64,000 bases of DNA from Limanda limanda (GCF_963576545.1 NC_083651.1:8497886-8561885), one strand, 5' to 3'; shown: positions 26,751 through 41,867, numbered from the stretch's first letter. A program made the numbers and translations. Notes: a model not told the origin generated them from the sequence alone.

Positions 26751-29700
26751 TCAAGACTGCAACCGCATCATAGTCAGCAAAAAAAAAAAAGGCCCCATGC
26801 TATCCACTTTCTGCCAAAAGCTTCGAAATCTTAGAGGTTTGGTTGAAGACTACAACGTCTCAATGCATGCATGTGATGTGAGGGTAAATACTTTACAATT
26901 TGTATGTGTCTGCACAGTCTGCACTTTGATTATAGTGTTGATACTAAAAGATTTGTTTGAAGATTGGAATGAATAACAGGATGCGTCGCTTGTGTGTTGT
27001 TTTGAAGCATTTTTCGAGACGTCTGCAGCTATTAGAGGGTTCTCAGTAAAGACATGACGGGAAATTAAGTAAGAAGTTGGAAAATAACAACAAAATATCC
27101 ACACCCAGACTCCAACCAGGCACACTGAGATTCATGGTTGACACGCAACCTCATCGTCGTGCCTTAAGCCAGGTTTTGTTTAAATTCTTCTATACTGGCT
27201 ATAAAACCAGAGTTTCTTTTTCCAATACCTGCAAAGAAGAGGTGCAGAATTGGACAGTTATGAAAGTGATGCTTTTTCTGAACATAAGAGCATTTTGAAC
27301 TTGAATTAACCTGAATGTGTGCATAGCATGTCTCCTTTAAGAAGATGCACACAAGAGGCATTCGGCTTTATGCATCTTTGCAGTTTCCGGTACTCGATGC
27401 TACAGACACATTTTGGATGGGACTGAAAAAATATTCAATGACCAGTGTGATGATTCTTTAGATTTTATTTTGTCCATTAGGATCAGTCACTCTTTAAGTA
27501 CCTATTTAAAATCAACAAAACAAGTGCTAGTTAGTTTTCAAAAGGAACATTCAACATTTGGAAGAGGACAGAACGGTGTATTCTTTAAAGTTTTAGCTTT
27601 GCATTTTAACCTCTGCTTCCATCTGAGCTACAAGACTATTTCTTTCACAACTCAATCTAGGTCCCTGCCTCCCCCTCCCTGCAAGAGCAAACTTCTGAAG
27701 TATGTTTGATTTTCTGTATCTGCCTGGTAACAACGGCAGTCTCAGAGTCAGAGACGGCGCTGCTTGCATTCATGAGGTATTCCCGGATGTCAGCGCTGTG
27801 GAAGAAACCCTTAGCTTCAGTTTAGATTATTTTCAGTTTTTCACTATTAGCTGAAGGCCTGTGTGTCTCTCTTCAGCTCTGAAAACCACCTCGGCTAAAA
27901 ACCCACTATGCTGACGACAGGTTAAACATCGTCATCAATGTAAAACCTAAAGAATAAAACAATAGACCCTGATTTACTGACAGGAATCATCCAACAGTCT
28001 CATCTCGTGGTAAATGTCTCTCTCTCTCTCGACTGCAGCCTACATGTGTTTTCAAGCCTATCAGTGCTCATGGGAGTTTGCACAGAGTCTGCCCGGCTAC
28101 AGGAGGAAGTGCTTTCAGAAAACTCTGGCCCAATCACAGGCCTGGGTTCCCATCAGCTGGCTGAGGCTCATCGCTGAGGTCCAATCGCGCGGCAGGATCT
28201 GTGGTCAGGTGATGGCTCAGACCGGCTCACAGTGTTTTGAAGCAGATGAAAACAAAAGCAAATTAGGCTGCGAGTCGTCTCCCGGCCAGCTGCCTCGCTG
28301 TGAGCACGACAGACAGGAGCTACAGAAGCCCATGAAAGAAAAACAGGATTTATTATCGCTACGGCAACAAGTGTCCGTGTGTGTCTGTGTGTGTGTGATG
28401 AATGTGTGTGTGTGTGTGATGCATGTGAATGAATATAAAAGGGTTGACGTTGAATGAAAACCGGCATTTAAAGTAGAAACTTGATGAAAACAAAGTCTAG
28501 ATGTATACTGTAGAAACATAGGAAGTCTGATTGTATAAACTGACCTTCAATGTGGAGGACAAGTGTGTTTAAAAAGAGAAAGAAAACTACTCTCTTTACA
28601 AGTCATTTATGAGAAGAGATCCGTCTATTTCAGACAATGTCACCATTACTGCTCACAAACTTCCATAAGTCCTTAACGTTGGCACGGTTGTTGACCTATA
28701 AATCCACTGGAATAGGTTGTGATAATGTGCTTCATAAGAAAGATGCCTGTAGTTTGAAAAAGTTCTCCAACTGTTGAAACTTGGTCCTTGTGCCCTGTGG
28801 TTGTCTTGCTTCAGCTTTCTGCTGGCCTTTAGAAGACGTGCACAAATACGGACGAAATGAACAGAGAGTCCGGCCAGAAGGCTCTGTCCATTTCTTTATA
28901 CTCATCTAACACTGAGCATAAATGAGCCATTGTGACTTATGCTTTTAGACTACTTCCATTAAAGGCTGAAACCATTTGTTTAGTTTAGTTATTTTCTTAC
29001 ATTGGTTTGGTATTGAATGCTTATACAGTAGTTTCCGACTCTGAAACATAAGAATTTCCTACATTTCTGCATCATGTGAAGAAGTAAACAGAATATATTC
29101 AGGTTTTGAGTGTGATGTCAATTTCAATCAATCAGCTTATTGTGGGAAATATTCTTCAGATTAAAAAATAAATTTGTAGATAATTAAAAAACATGAAGTG
29201 GAAAGTCACAGGCTTTAAAATGTTAACATGCGATGTGCACGAAAGAATCCCTGACAGTGGTATTTCATAAACAACTGCGAACAGATTGAAATAGGGACAT
29301 GAAATTCTGTGTCAAAATGAATTTTCAACAGAACATCTTAATAATTTTCTTCTAGGATGTTGTGTGCTTATGTGTCTCTATCAGCATGACAAAGATCCTC
29401 CTCACTTTCAATAGATTAGGTAATTGATTCTGTGTCAAATACATTACAATAAAAAAAATTTATTCAATTATACCAGTTGTCAAGAGATATTCTAAACATG
29501 TAGAATTTTTTCAACTTCTTAAATGTGTGTATTTGTTGCTTTTCTTTGGTTAATATAATATTAAATTGAGTTTAGGATCACTCCAGCTCATAACTAACTG
29601 GCATCCCTGAAATGACCCTTTCAGCGCGACTGGGGATATTTTGGTTGTTATGCAAACTCAAATCTGCCAGAAGATTAATGTAAATCTGGTTTAAGCTTAG

Positions 29701-30579
29701 CGTCTCAGATAGATACTGGACCATTCACCTGTCTGGCCTCCACCCACACACACACACACTAATACTTGATAAACCCTACTTTAATTTGGCAGGATTGCAC
29801 CGTGTATAAAATGAACCATGACTCTGCACCTTATCCTACATCTTAAATTGATATTTGGACCATTTTTCTGCAGAAATAACAATTCCAGAGCCATGTTGTC
29901 TTTTTGTTTGTAATGGAAGCAAAGACGAATGATTGGTGCAGATGTTTCACAGACGTACTGACCGCACACTTTTTTCCTCTAAACAAAAAAACGTAGCTGT
30001 GAACTACGATGCAAACTTCACCCTCAGTTCAACAACGTGCTCCAAGACTCGGCTTAAGCTTGTACAAATGACAAATAGCCCCCACCCATCCATTAGCAGC
30101 TTTGTTTTCTAGATGTAGTCCAGATGGCCACCATACAGTAACCCCACCCCACACACACACCACATATACACACAGTCCACCATGTCCAACTGTTTAAACT
30201 AAGGACAGCTCAGACAGACCAACAACTGTCATTAAGAGCATGGGCCAGATGGGGGAGTGTGTGTGTGTGTGTGTGCGTGCAGGAGGAGGGGCTATAATAA
30301 GCCAGCATGAGGAACACTTGGTTATCTGGCAGGCTACTTTGTCCACTTCTTGTTAAGTCACACTAACTGGGCCAAAAATCACTGACCAACACTCATCCAA
30401 TGATTCGTCTCAACCCTGGAAAATAATCTATTTCCTGACGTTCTACATTCAGCCGTAACGCAAACTAATCACAGCTTCACACACGTATTTTATTATCTGT
30501 TGGATGTGTCAGACTAATTTATGTTTTGTATTCACTGTGCAGGCTTCTAATGTCCGTGTTTACATCAATATGCTAATAT

Positions 30580-30660
30580 AATCTTTTATTGATCCCAATG
30601 GGGGAAATTCAGGTATTACAACATACAGTTACAAAAAAAGAGAATAAAGATAAAACTGAA
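30580..30660 (-). mobile_element. non-LTR retrotransposon 3' tail fragment (L2/Rex-like)
   Basis: The plus strand reads 'cttttattgatcccaatggg', then 'ggaaattcaggtattacaac'. This is the reverse of a widespread fish LINE tail (ctgaatttccccctgggatcaataaa). Only the extreme 3' end is present and no coding part is seen. Confidence 0.55.
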
Positions 30661-31193
30661 ATAAACTATAAAAAATTGTTTAAAATTGTGTAAAATCTTG
30701 CAATTAGATAATAAGGTAGTGTCATATATGTTGTGTAAATACAAAAGGGTGTTCAGAATGATGTGTCTATTAATGTGAATATTATCTTTTCTCTATATTT
30801 TTGTTTTGTACACTTATAAAATTATTCTGTTTTCTCTGAATAGTTTAACTGGATAACAAAATTGTATAATAGCGCGTGATAATCAGGATAATTCTGCTCA
30901 TTGTATAAGTTAGAGAGGACACACAGTGGACTACACAAAACAACAAGTGATTATAACTAACACCCATTTCTTAAACATATAAAAGTAAAGTATACATTCA
31001 CACATTACTAGAGCTCCCCCCCCCTCCCCAACCAGAGCACGAGGCACCCAGGTGGCGGCCATTTTGGCTCTAAACAGAGAGGCATTCAGTGGGTTTTTAT
31101 CAGACAGGGGCAGGTCGCTGATAACAGTATGAAGGGGCTGTTGTACAAGATGCTATCTAGTGCTGTGGGAAATCAATAAGGGTGGGGTCCTGG

Positions 31194-31215
31194 GAAGAGA
31201 GAGAGCGAGAGAGAC

Positions 31216-31298
<83 letters not shown>

Positions 31299-31411
31299 TC
31301 AGAGAGAGAGAGAGAAGGAGAGACAGGCAGAGAGAGAGAGAGAAGGAGAGACAGGCAGAGAGAGAGAGAGAAGGAGAGACAGACAGTCAGAGAGAGAGAG
31401 AGACAGAGTGA
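31194..31411. repeat. (GA)n tract with an internal 28-bp higher-order repeat
   Basis: A pure (AG)n run covers roughly 31218-31294. It is followed by repeats in which (AG)n is interrupted by 'aaggagagacaggcag', spaced 28 bp apart (31323, 31351 and a variant near 31383). Translation gives only Arg-Glu repeats. On the map4k4 sense strand it is a long pyrimidine (CT) tract. Confidence 0.9.
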
Positions 31412-34400
31412 GGCATAAAACCAATCAGCACCTGACTGGTGCTCTGGCCTTGGAAATTTGTGTATGGCTTTTAATGTGTGTGTGTGTATTTCTTTTTTTG
31501 TATTGAATTATTTATAAACATAAGTGTTGCTACATGTTATGATTTCAATATTATGAATAACCATCAAAATACATTCCTAGAGTAAAGCGGCGCCACAATT
31601 TGACTGTACATGATGTTTTTCTGTGTCTTAAACAAATCCCAACAGATACTACTTCGTTTTTCCGCTTTAACTTGAAGACCGGATTTACCACTTTTAATCG
31701 CCGTAGTTAAACTGCTAAGAAAATGAGACAAGCCAGGGGACGGCTGACGTTACTGCACACTTCACACACAACCACTTGGCGGCGCATGTGTCGGACGACA
31801 ACAATCATTCGCAGCTTCCCGCTCAGTAGCGGACTTCCATTCTGACATACCATGCTAGTTCGCCATGCATTGCTCAAGGGAAGTACACGGAAAATAACTT
31901 CCACTATCCGATGAACAAACCACACACCAGGTTCATCGCTGCTTCTTGTCTCCAGATTCATTGCACCATTTGATGTCAAGCAGGACCTGTGTTTGCTTAA
32001 ATACAATTCCATTGGCGCCCTGATGTTCTGATTTGTAACATCAGATGGATCGGGCTCTTCTTTTTTTCTGAATGATCTGTTTTCCTGAAACATATTTAAG
32101 TTTTCCTGATGCTTCTCTGTCTGGATTTCAGTTCTGGTCACATGGACGTTGAGTATTTAGACTCGTCAGCAGTTTTAACATGATTGATAGGACACACAGG
32201 AAATATTCAGCAAGCTGGAACCAAAACAAACATCGGTCTGGAATATTAATAATCATAGAAACTGCTCTCCATAGGTGAAGCTGGATTTTAGAAACCTGCA
32301 TTGTTTGTGTCTGCTGGTCAGTGGGACAGCAGCAGCAAAGCAGCAGAGAGCAAACACAAAGGGATGTTTGTCCGTAACAGGAGTCAGAAACAACTGAATT
32401 AAACCCTGAGACCTACAACATCTTCTCCACTCAGAGAAACAACCTCAACTTTAAAGTTTCAGGCATTTATCGGATGCTCTCCTCCACAAATATGTAGAAT
32501 GAGAAACAATGAATCTCACAGTTTAAACTACAGTGACATAAAAACACAGGGCTCAGAGCTCCATGAGAATTATCGAAGCAGAATGGGAATCAAACAGAAA
32601 ACCGTGTAGAGTTAAGGTCCCATTTTACTAACTGACGTAAACTGGACGGACTCAAATATAATGAAAATTCCACTGCACGTGTCACGTGCAATAAGAATTG
32701 ACAGCTTAATTTGTTTGGGTTTTTTAAAGCAGTCATAGACATATGAGGAACAAAAAGGAGACATAAGAGAGGGAAGGAGGCGACATAAAAGAGGAAGATG
32801 ACAAGGAAGAGGAAGGAAAGAAGAGGAAGCAGAAATCAGGTCAGTCAGACTGGGAGTTTCGAATGAAATTTACAGACCGACGTCGCTCATAGGGGAAAAA
32901 GAAGTTCCATTGCTAAAATAAATTTTGTTTTGTTATTTTAATATGCTGCTGTCTGGAATCTATCACCAACATCTCCTCTTCCTCCTTGCAGCAGACGTGG
33001 AGATGATTAGTGTGACTAATTTGTTTGGGACAAATAAATGTATCTTAATCTGAAATATCGTGGTGTGATTATGGAGTGATGTGTCCATGGAGTTTTGGGC
33101 AGTTGGATAAGAGATGAATACCTTATTTATAACTTTACTTACTAAAAATACGATATGTTAAATGTTAAAAAGAAAAACTATAAAAAGTAGACAAGATCAT
33201 GGATCTGATGAGATTTGAAATGCAACATTTCAAAGTACACAGGTTTTCAAACATGAACATGCGGAAAACTGGTTCCGGATGTTTTCCGGATTTTGTGTTT
33301 CACATATGAAGATCACAGCAGGAGATTGTTCTCAGTTCTCAGGTCAAACGCGTTCACAACAACAGGACAATGCCCGGTACAGTCAGGGGAGGGGTGGAGC
33401 TTGGGGAGAACAGCAGAAGGCAGGACATGATGTATAAATTCTGGGAAATCACATGTTTTCTTTTACGGCACATCTATACCAGAATTGGCTTTTATCATCC
33501 AAAGCTCTCTGATCTTGTTGTCTTTCCAATTTGACGTATTCTACATGTATGGCTCCTCTGTATTCCTGCTCACATGAGCTCACTCAGGCATTTTACACAC
33601 AAACACCCCCGCTCGAAGATTTCAGGAAAATGTCCGGACTTGGGTGAATCTCTGAAAGCGGCTTTAGTCAAATCTTTCTTCTTTGGTTTCTTGTTCCCCG
33701 GAGAAAATGTCTCAGTCAACAGACACAGTGAGGAGCTGTTAATACTCTCAGTCCCTTCAGCATCACTGCCTCTGAGCTACAACAACAAACCATCTGTTTG
33801 CACTGTCTGCATGTGTCCACAGCTCCAGCCAACACCACAGTAACACAGACTGGGAGTTATCTCACGGCAGAAGCCAGTAGACACAAAACCATGATCATCA
33901 AGAAGGGGTCCTTTGTTAATTGTAAAGAGTTTTTATAGAGGAGAAGAACAAACACAGAAACGATGCTGTCCTTATCATTTCCATTTCAGTTCTGAGGTAA
34001 TGTTCTTTTTTTACAGATTGGCTGAATCTCTTCCACAACATACTCCTGTGAAGTTTCCAGAATCTCATGGGTGTTAAAGCTCTTCAATCCTAGTGGATAA
34101 TAAAAGTTAATTAAATTAAGTATGACTAAATCAAATATTTTCATCCTTCTTTTTCTAGGAATGATGTTAAGTAATATATATTTTTTAAATAGGTGATAAA
34201 CTTGTAGCCAGCTGTACCTGTTATGTCCATTAACATTTGTTTTGTTTCTTTATTAATTTCAGCAAATAAAAAAAAAAAATTTAGTTTTCAAAGTATAATA
34301 CTTCGTGTTTGTTTTTGTCCAGAATCCAAAGAGATAATTAGCGTACACAGATAAAAGCTGAGAGAAGCAGTAAATCGTCATATTAAAGAGGCTGAGACTA

Positions 34401-37400
34401 ATGAATGTTTGGCATCTTTGCTTCATAACACTTCAAGTTAACTGCTCCGTGTCATTCGACTAATGAAATTCATAGACTGATTATTTCATGCTGTACTATA
34501 AAAGTAACAATTAATGACTTAATCTAACCAGATGTATGTTTAGTTTGTTGCTTTGCTTTTGTATTGAACAAATTTCGTATAAATGTTATTAAAATCTATT
34601 CAAATGGAAACTTGTTGACTTGGCGTAAATAAATGATTTCAAACTCACGAGAGACAAGTCTTTGTTTAAAGTGAATATTAGGTTTTTATGTCTATTTTCT
34701 CGATCCTGAAGATTTGTTTGAACTTTACAATAACATTTTATGTCATCGATGGATTGTGACGACCTTTAAATCACGCAGGAATAATGATACTTTAAAGTCA
34801 ATTTCACACATTTACCCAATCTGCTATTTCATGAGATGAATCTTCGCTGTCAGGCACAGGGGATAAAATAATATGGCGCGACATAAAAATCGGAGTAATT
34901 ACACATTTAAGCTCAAGAGCTTCTGAATAATGATTTTTTTAAAACATCTTGTTCTTTATCCTGATCACTGCTGTCTTACGATGAGGGATTACAGCCGCCT
35001 TCCATCAAACCACCCACCATCAACGTCCTCTTCGTCCCTGACAGGCACGTGACCAGGTTTGAGGAGGAAGAGGAGAAGGAGGGAGGACCTCGGCTTCCTG
35101 TGCTGCTTATTTCCACCTCCTCCTCCTACACCTCCACCACCACTCCAGTCCATCCCAGCTAAAGCCTTCTTCCTCAATTTGTTAATCGCAACATCTCTGG
35201 GCTACTGGGCTACTGCTCTTCTCAGGGAAGCATCCTGACCTTTGCATTGCACATCCAGGATAGGCTTAAAAAATGTGGGAGAGGATTTCCCTTCCCCCCT
35301 ATCTTCAACCAGGTTCAGGCGCAGGCCTGAGTGGCTGGGTGGGCTGATAGACGAGGAAGAAGGGAAAACTCTTCTCACCTCTCCTCAAAACTGGTGTGAT
35401 CTGAGGCTCCTACTGTGAACTTGCAGCATCATGTCCAGGGTTTCAGAATTGGTAACGCTAAGGGAAGATTGTATCGGAACATCTCTAAGTTTAGGACTGC
35501 GGGTCAAGCGGAAAAAGTATAAAATGAGGGCCGTTAAACTGTTTCCTAAGAACAAACCCTGCAGGAGTTAAGAGCTAAATGTGTATCTCTCTACCTTTTG
35601 CATTAAAAAAGAGCAATAAATGATGAGCAAAAAGATGACAAATTGGAAACAAAACATAGAAATCCTGCAGCTGATGTGTGAATGCATGAACAGAGGATCA
35701 CCAGCAGCTGCAGCAGCAGAGTCACTGCATCAGTCCACACAGTGAGCATCAAAGAACATGACCCAGATACTGTCTGAGGCTGTGTCTAATTTTAACTTCA
35801 CTGTATAGCAGGCAGAGCTGGTCACTGCTAACACACTTATTAGCAAAGAATGTGGCATTTGTGCAAGTACAAAGATCGGTGTTATAACTTCTGTAATCTA
35901 CGATATTTGTGCGTATTTGTGGGTTTTTTTGCGATAAAAACATCAAAATATAATATCTGCTATCAAGCCCTACATATTGCTGTAGATGCACAGGCAGTTC
36001 TATCACTTCCCGTCTTGCAGCTTCCATTCTTTACTGAAACTTTTCTGACTTGTGCATTAAGACGAATGAACAGCTCAGATCAATATTGAGCAATTTAATC
36101 AAGATAAACACCATATCTCAAATTGTGGGTCGGTATTTCTAGCCATCAATCTACTAAGGGGGTTTTGACCACATTGACGCTATATATAGTGATAAAAAGC
36201 AGCTGGAACTGTAAGAAGATGTCGTGATACACATTTTAAACCATCCAAAAAAGCGTTTCAAGCTCAGCTTTGATCAAATTTGAAGCACTCACAGCTCTTA
36301 ACTTTCGGTCAGAAAATGATTTAGTGTGGAGGCAAATCACTTTGGTGTCTGGTGTTAAGTTAAAAGATTCAGTATTTGTTCGTCTGCCACTGAACACAAG
36401 TGGGTGGACACACAAAACTCCGCCATGAGAAATCGTGACACAGCCGAGTTCCTGTTGCTGCTATCAGTGGCAGAGCTTCCACTTCTTCTGATTGGAAAGG
36501 TCACTGTAAGTTTCGAGTGTGTAAGAAAAGTTCCCGGTGGAGACCTGGCTTGCTTTACCGCCGCTGCTGTTGTTGTTAGTCGTGGCCACGCTTCATTTCC
36601 TGGGCCGTGAAAGGTCACAGCAGACACGGCGAACATTCCAGTTTGAATAGCCGGAAGGTTGGTGAGCCAGCTTTGCATGAGTCTATTCCCTATGACAGCT
36701 TTGTAGTTCCTCCACTTTACAGAGGGGGAGTCAGACTATAAATACCTCCAATAGAAGTGGAATAGGTGCAAACAATAGAAATTGTGTTACTATAAGATGA
36801 CAGATTTCTGCTGATAATAATTTGATTTGATCTATTATTAGTATCTATTATTTGAACATACCCATTTCTTTATATAGATTGAATGTTCTTTTAGGATGCT
36901 AAAGCTGAAAAAACTTACATAATGAACAAAACTGTCAATATTTAATTTGCCTCTTCTTCTAAAATATAAAATTTTTACACATTTTTAAATTTTAAATAAT
37001 TATGTATTGCATATTTTAGGGTCATGGATTAATATTTGTAATTTAGTCTCTAAAACTTAAAATTGTAATAAATTTAGAAACTAGTTGCAGTCTTGATTTC
37101 AACAATCATGAGAATCCAAAACTGGAGACTATTTTAAGTTTTTCAGTGTTGCCATTTTTTTTTTATTTATAGCGCAGAGCCACCACAAGAGGACACATGG
37201 TTAAACTTATGTTATCGATAATTTGCTGATTCATTGATAAAATAAGTAAAGAAAATCAAATGTCATTGCAGGATTGAAAGTCTTTTTTTGGAGCTGTTGT
37301 AGACAACAGGTCAATTTCCAGCATTCAATGCAGGGCCAGTGTGAATCAGACCTGTTAATATCAACATGTCAATGAAAAACTCAATCAATAACAACATTTC

Positions 37401-40354
37401 TATTGTTTTGCACCTTTTCCAGTTCTATGGTTCGTGTATGGGCCTAAAGCTCCAGATGTGGACACTGTGGGGTAGAAAGCTCATAACGTGCACTTAGACA
37501 CACGTGCACCAGACACATGGTGGCGTGCGCTCAGTGAAGTGCTGCGCTGCGTTTCCTCAGGGAGCTGCAGGGATGCTGCTCCGCTGATGACTGGCTGCTG
37601 GTGGAGAGCCACACCCAGACAACAGGAAAAACAACAAGCATCTTTCCTCTGATAAGGTCGGGATGAAGAAAAGCAGAGGAAATGAAACGGCTGTTTTTTA
37701 TCTGTACAACATTTGCACTTTATCTCCTGTTTCCAGCTCCTCGAATATGAGGCTTTCCGATGAGGCAGATAGATAATCAATAGTTGCATTGCTGCTGCCG
37801 CTCAATCAGATCTAAGCAATAGTATTACATCACACCCACTCCTACTTCTCTTCACTGGTTTCCTGTGAGATCAACAACAAATGAACTCATCAGCACGCCA
37901 CTCAGCCTTCATCTGCAGTGCTCGATATCTAACACTGAAGTTTCCCTGGTAAACTTTCAGAAAGGCCTTGAGAAATCATCTCATACCATTTAAATGACTG
38001 ACTTGAAGTGGTGAGAGGGCTATGATCACAATTCAGTGCATCCGACAGTGAAGCAGGGATCTGCCTTCACACTGGAGCCTGACCAGTGTGGATGTTTGGG
38101 GCCCGATGCCAATATTAGGGAGCAGAACATTTCTGACACTGAAATCTCTGTTGCTGTAATTGAAAGAAATATTTTCTCCATTTTACCTTTATTTATTTTA
38201 AAGATTAAATCTTGAATGTAATAATTCAACTTTCATCTTCACATAAATTGCAAATTAGTACATAAACATAATATAGTACATCAAATATAGAAATAAATAT
38301 TTGTTACGCTTCGCTAGAAGATAAATCCCACAACATGCACTCAGCAGGATTTACCCAGTGCATCAAGTTGTCACTTTCTGAACTGCAGAGACGCTGCGTG
38401 TGGAAGCTGGGTTGTGGTTTTCTAATCTCACCATCACAGCAAAGCCACCAACTTCTCCTCACTGAACTGATGACTTCCGCCGTTTCACTACTTCCTCACA
38501 AACATTCCGCCGCTCTCTCTGCCGCCCCCCCCCACGAGAGGAGAGCTAACAGACTTCACCTTTCTGTTCGGGGACCTTTAAAAACGGATCAGTTTGGCTT
38601 GTTTCCTCGTTTTGTAAACTTGAACACAGCCCGTCTCCGTGAGGCTGAAACAGCTGCGGTTTGGAGCAGAGACGCTCAGTAAGTCATAAATGGGTTCAAC
38701 CATTTCCTCAGAGAGGGGGATTCCCAGCCCCACATGCTGAGTGTGGTCTCACCCCCAGAGTAAAAATTCCTGTTACCTCTTGCAGCTCTAATTTAATTCT
38801 CTTTCACCTCCCACTGCTTAATGGAAACGGAAACACTGGGACCCTCGACCTCTTTAATGAAGCTGAGGTTCTTCCATTTGTTCATTCATTTGTTTGAATT
38901 CATTTTCATTTTTCAGTCACATTAATTGCGACTGAAATAGCCTCCTGTCTAAATTAACTTATTAATGCTTTGCTTGTGCTTTAAACAGCATGCTGTGATA
39001 CTTTAAAACCCAAAGATAATTTAAACATTGTATAGATATTTATACTTCATTAATAACATTTTCATAGGGCTACTAAACTGCAGATGCATTTTTTATCAAT
39101 TGATACTGTCGGTCATTGCTAGTAGTTAATAGTTTGTTTCCTCCAGTTTGCTATAAGTGCACAACCAGCTGAAATGCTGCAGCTACACGAGCATGAACGA
39201 GTCTCGAGGCGGATTGCCACGCGAGTACCAAGTAAATAGAAATGCCTTGAAAATGGTGGCAGATGAATACAAATTTTAAACATGCAGGCAGCTGTTTGCA
39301 CTTAAAAAGTTTGAATGTCGAGAACTTGATCAAAGATAATGTGGGTTTTTTTAAGCGTGTGAAAACCAGTTTGAGGTATTTAAGGGTTCAATGTGAACGT
39401 TTCCAAACAATGTGGATGTCATCAAGGTCCTTCATCCTTTCTCAATGGCAACTAAACAAAAACACATTGGTGATTAAAGGGTGAATGCTTCCTTCTTTCT
39501 TGTGGTTCCTCTTGTCCTTATTATATCTCCCTACCTCTTTCTAGCCCCCCCCCCAACCTCTCTTCTACTTTATTTTCCATCCCAACAGCTGCTGTCAGCG
39601 CACAGCTGCATCCAGTCGCACTCTGCAGCCTGAGAAGCCCGAACCAATCTGTAAGAGTTGGGATCAAGTGCACATGTGCAGGCACAAACACACAGGCAAA
39701 CATTTTTGAGTCAGATGTTTGCAAGACAGACTTCGCAGACAAGCGAAGAAAAAACTAGTTAAAACTAAAAAAAAAGACCTTGGTTCTTCCTCACTCAAAC
39801 TGCCATGGACCATGTGGTTATGATTCACCGAATCCTGAGGAACTAAACTCAAAATGTCAAGGTTAATTTATGTTCCAGTGCAACTGAGCGTTCCCACAAT
39901 CACTTGTCCCTCGCTTTGGATGAGAGACGCATTCATCCTCCACCAAACCAGAATTAAACACAAATAAAACAAACCGGAGCAAACCTCAGAGCCAATCAAG
40001 ATAGGATTTCAGAGGTACCCAAACAAAAAATAACCGACCAAGTGCATCCACTCCGAAATTACTGTGCTTCATTATGATCATTAGACGTTTCTCTGTGAGA
40101 TAACAGCAGACGTTCACAGAGGTTGGCCTCGGGGCTGGCCTCATTGTCCACGACTGTAAAATCTGATTCAACGTGACACTGGTCTCGGCCGTGGATTCGC
40201 TCCGTGCTGCTGGTCACTTGTGAAATCCTCGGCGGCACAGATGCAGAAGACCTTCACACTGTGTTGTGAACAGTGACACCGCGTTGTACATGTGTTGAAT
40301 AATAACAAGACTATAAAACCAGGTTGTTCAACTGTCAACACATTGCTGCTAAAA

Positions 40355-40620
40355 CTCCTGGATGTTTCCACCCCTGTCTATTTGTTTGCTCGTTTGTCAG
40401 AAGGATTACACAAAAACTACCGAGCATATTTCCACAAATCTTGGTGACATGGTAGAAGAAAGAAAGGATTACCAATAACCCAGGGGATAATTCATGAATC
40501 TTGTTGAAATTAACAGTGCATATTAAAGGACTGATATCTATGAGTTTTTGCAATTTGGGGCAGCTTGATTGAATTCGAGTGGACTGTTGGGCCTTAGCGG
40601 AGGTTTGAGCTCTACCTAGC
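40355..40620 (+). repeat. interspersed repeat family D, copy 2
   Basis: It reads 'cacccctgtctatttgtttg', 'aggattacacaaaaactacc', 'aggactgatatctatgagtt' and 'tggactgttgggccttagcg', then 'gaggtttgagctctac'. This is the fullest copy of the family here. The first half matches 47.53 kb and the second half matches 45.59 kb. Confidence 0.7.
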
Positions 40621-41867
40621 GCCAGGCCTGGTTAATTCTGATCATCACGTGTGAGCGACATCGACTCAACAATGAGTCATTGTCATTTTTTCATTGCAGT
40701 AGTTAGAACATTTCCTTCCGCAGAATCTACTCCGAGACCTGAAAGGCTCCTCATATGTGGAGAACACGAGATTATATGTTATTTACTTTGCACATAGTCT
40801 ACATGAGCCTCAGTCCATAACCTGCAGTGCAAGAGCAAAATTAAGTATGTCTACATGTCCACATTGTTTTGTGACACGTGACAGAGCACAGTCTGATTAT
40901 GACTTCTAAAAACATGAAGTCCACTTCGTCCAATTCTGAGAAGTTTGGTTTTAACTAGTTATTTGATGTTATAGAAACGGGTTGAAACATCATGATTGAC
41001 AGCTGAGACTGGCTCATGATTGGTCGGGCACATGTATTTGCAGGGCCTAAGTACAGGGACTCTGTTCCCCAATTGCTACTGTACAGACTCTGTGGGTTAG
41101 GGCTGTGTTCATACCCAGGATATTTTGGCTTCATTTCTGAATAGTGTGAGGAAGTGGAGACCATGTTTGTTTACTATGACTTCTCTATGATTCGATATAG
41201 CAGTGTATACAACAAGCATCAACATTCAAGTGGTAAGTAAATCTGGTAATCCCAAGATTGCACGTATAAGTCGACGATTAAAGCCAATTAAACCAGTATA
41301 TGCTGACTTTTTAAACCTTTTTAAACCACTACATCACACGCTAGCGCTCAGTGCAAAACCTCAATATTTACGTTTGAAATAAACCTATAATAACAGTGGC
41401 AGCCATGATGTTAAATAACCTTCGCACAGCAAACAGTAAATTCAGGTTTTCAATGTTCACACGAGTCTCTTTTCCAGCCGCAAGGAAACGAGAGCCAATC
41501 ACAGCTTTGATTTGCAGGTTCTGGAACATAAATATCTCCGAGAGGAGCCGTCCAATGGTGTGAAAGCTTCCAGGTCATTACCATGGAGACAGTTCCCACT
41601 GTCGCCATCTGTGACATTAACGTGACTTAAGTCCAAACAAACCATTTTCCTGCAGCAGACACCAGGAGGGTACAGACACACCGAGACACACACACAAAAA
41701 ACACACTTCCTCACACGAGTGCTGCATATTTCAGAATGATCAAAATAGCTCAGTCTCGCAGGAAGAGATCCAGCAGCTCTCTTCTTTCCATCTGCTCTGG
41801 TTTCTACCAGGCAACAGCAGGATGGAGGCAGCAGGAGCACCAGGTCTCCATCAAATGCCTTTTCCAC

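Noticed and set aside
28014..28457. 147-codon plus-strand frame preceded by a pyrimidine tract and CTGCAG
   Set aside because: The upstream end looks like a splice acceptor, but it is on the antisense strand of map4k4, ends in TG repeats and has no recognisable domain.
31160..31411. Arg-Glu repeat protein frame of 83 codons
   Set aside because: It is a direct translation of an (AG)n microsatellite.
38335..38700. 115-codon plus-strand frame ending at a donor-like CA|GTAAGT
   Set aside because: It was considered as a first exon of an unknown antisense gene. There is no protein similarity, no partner exon was found, and a single donor match is weak evidence.
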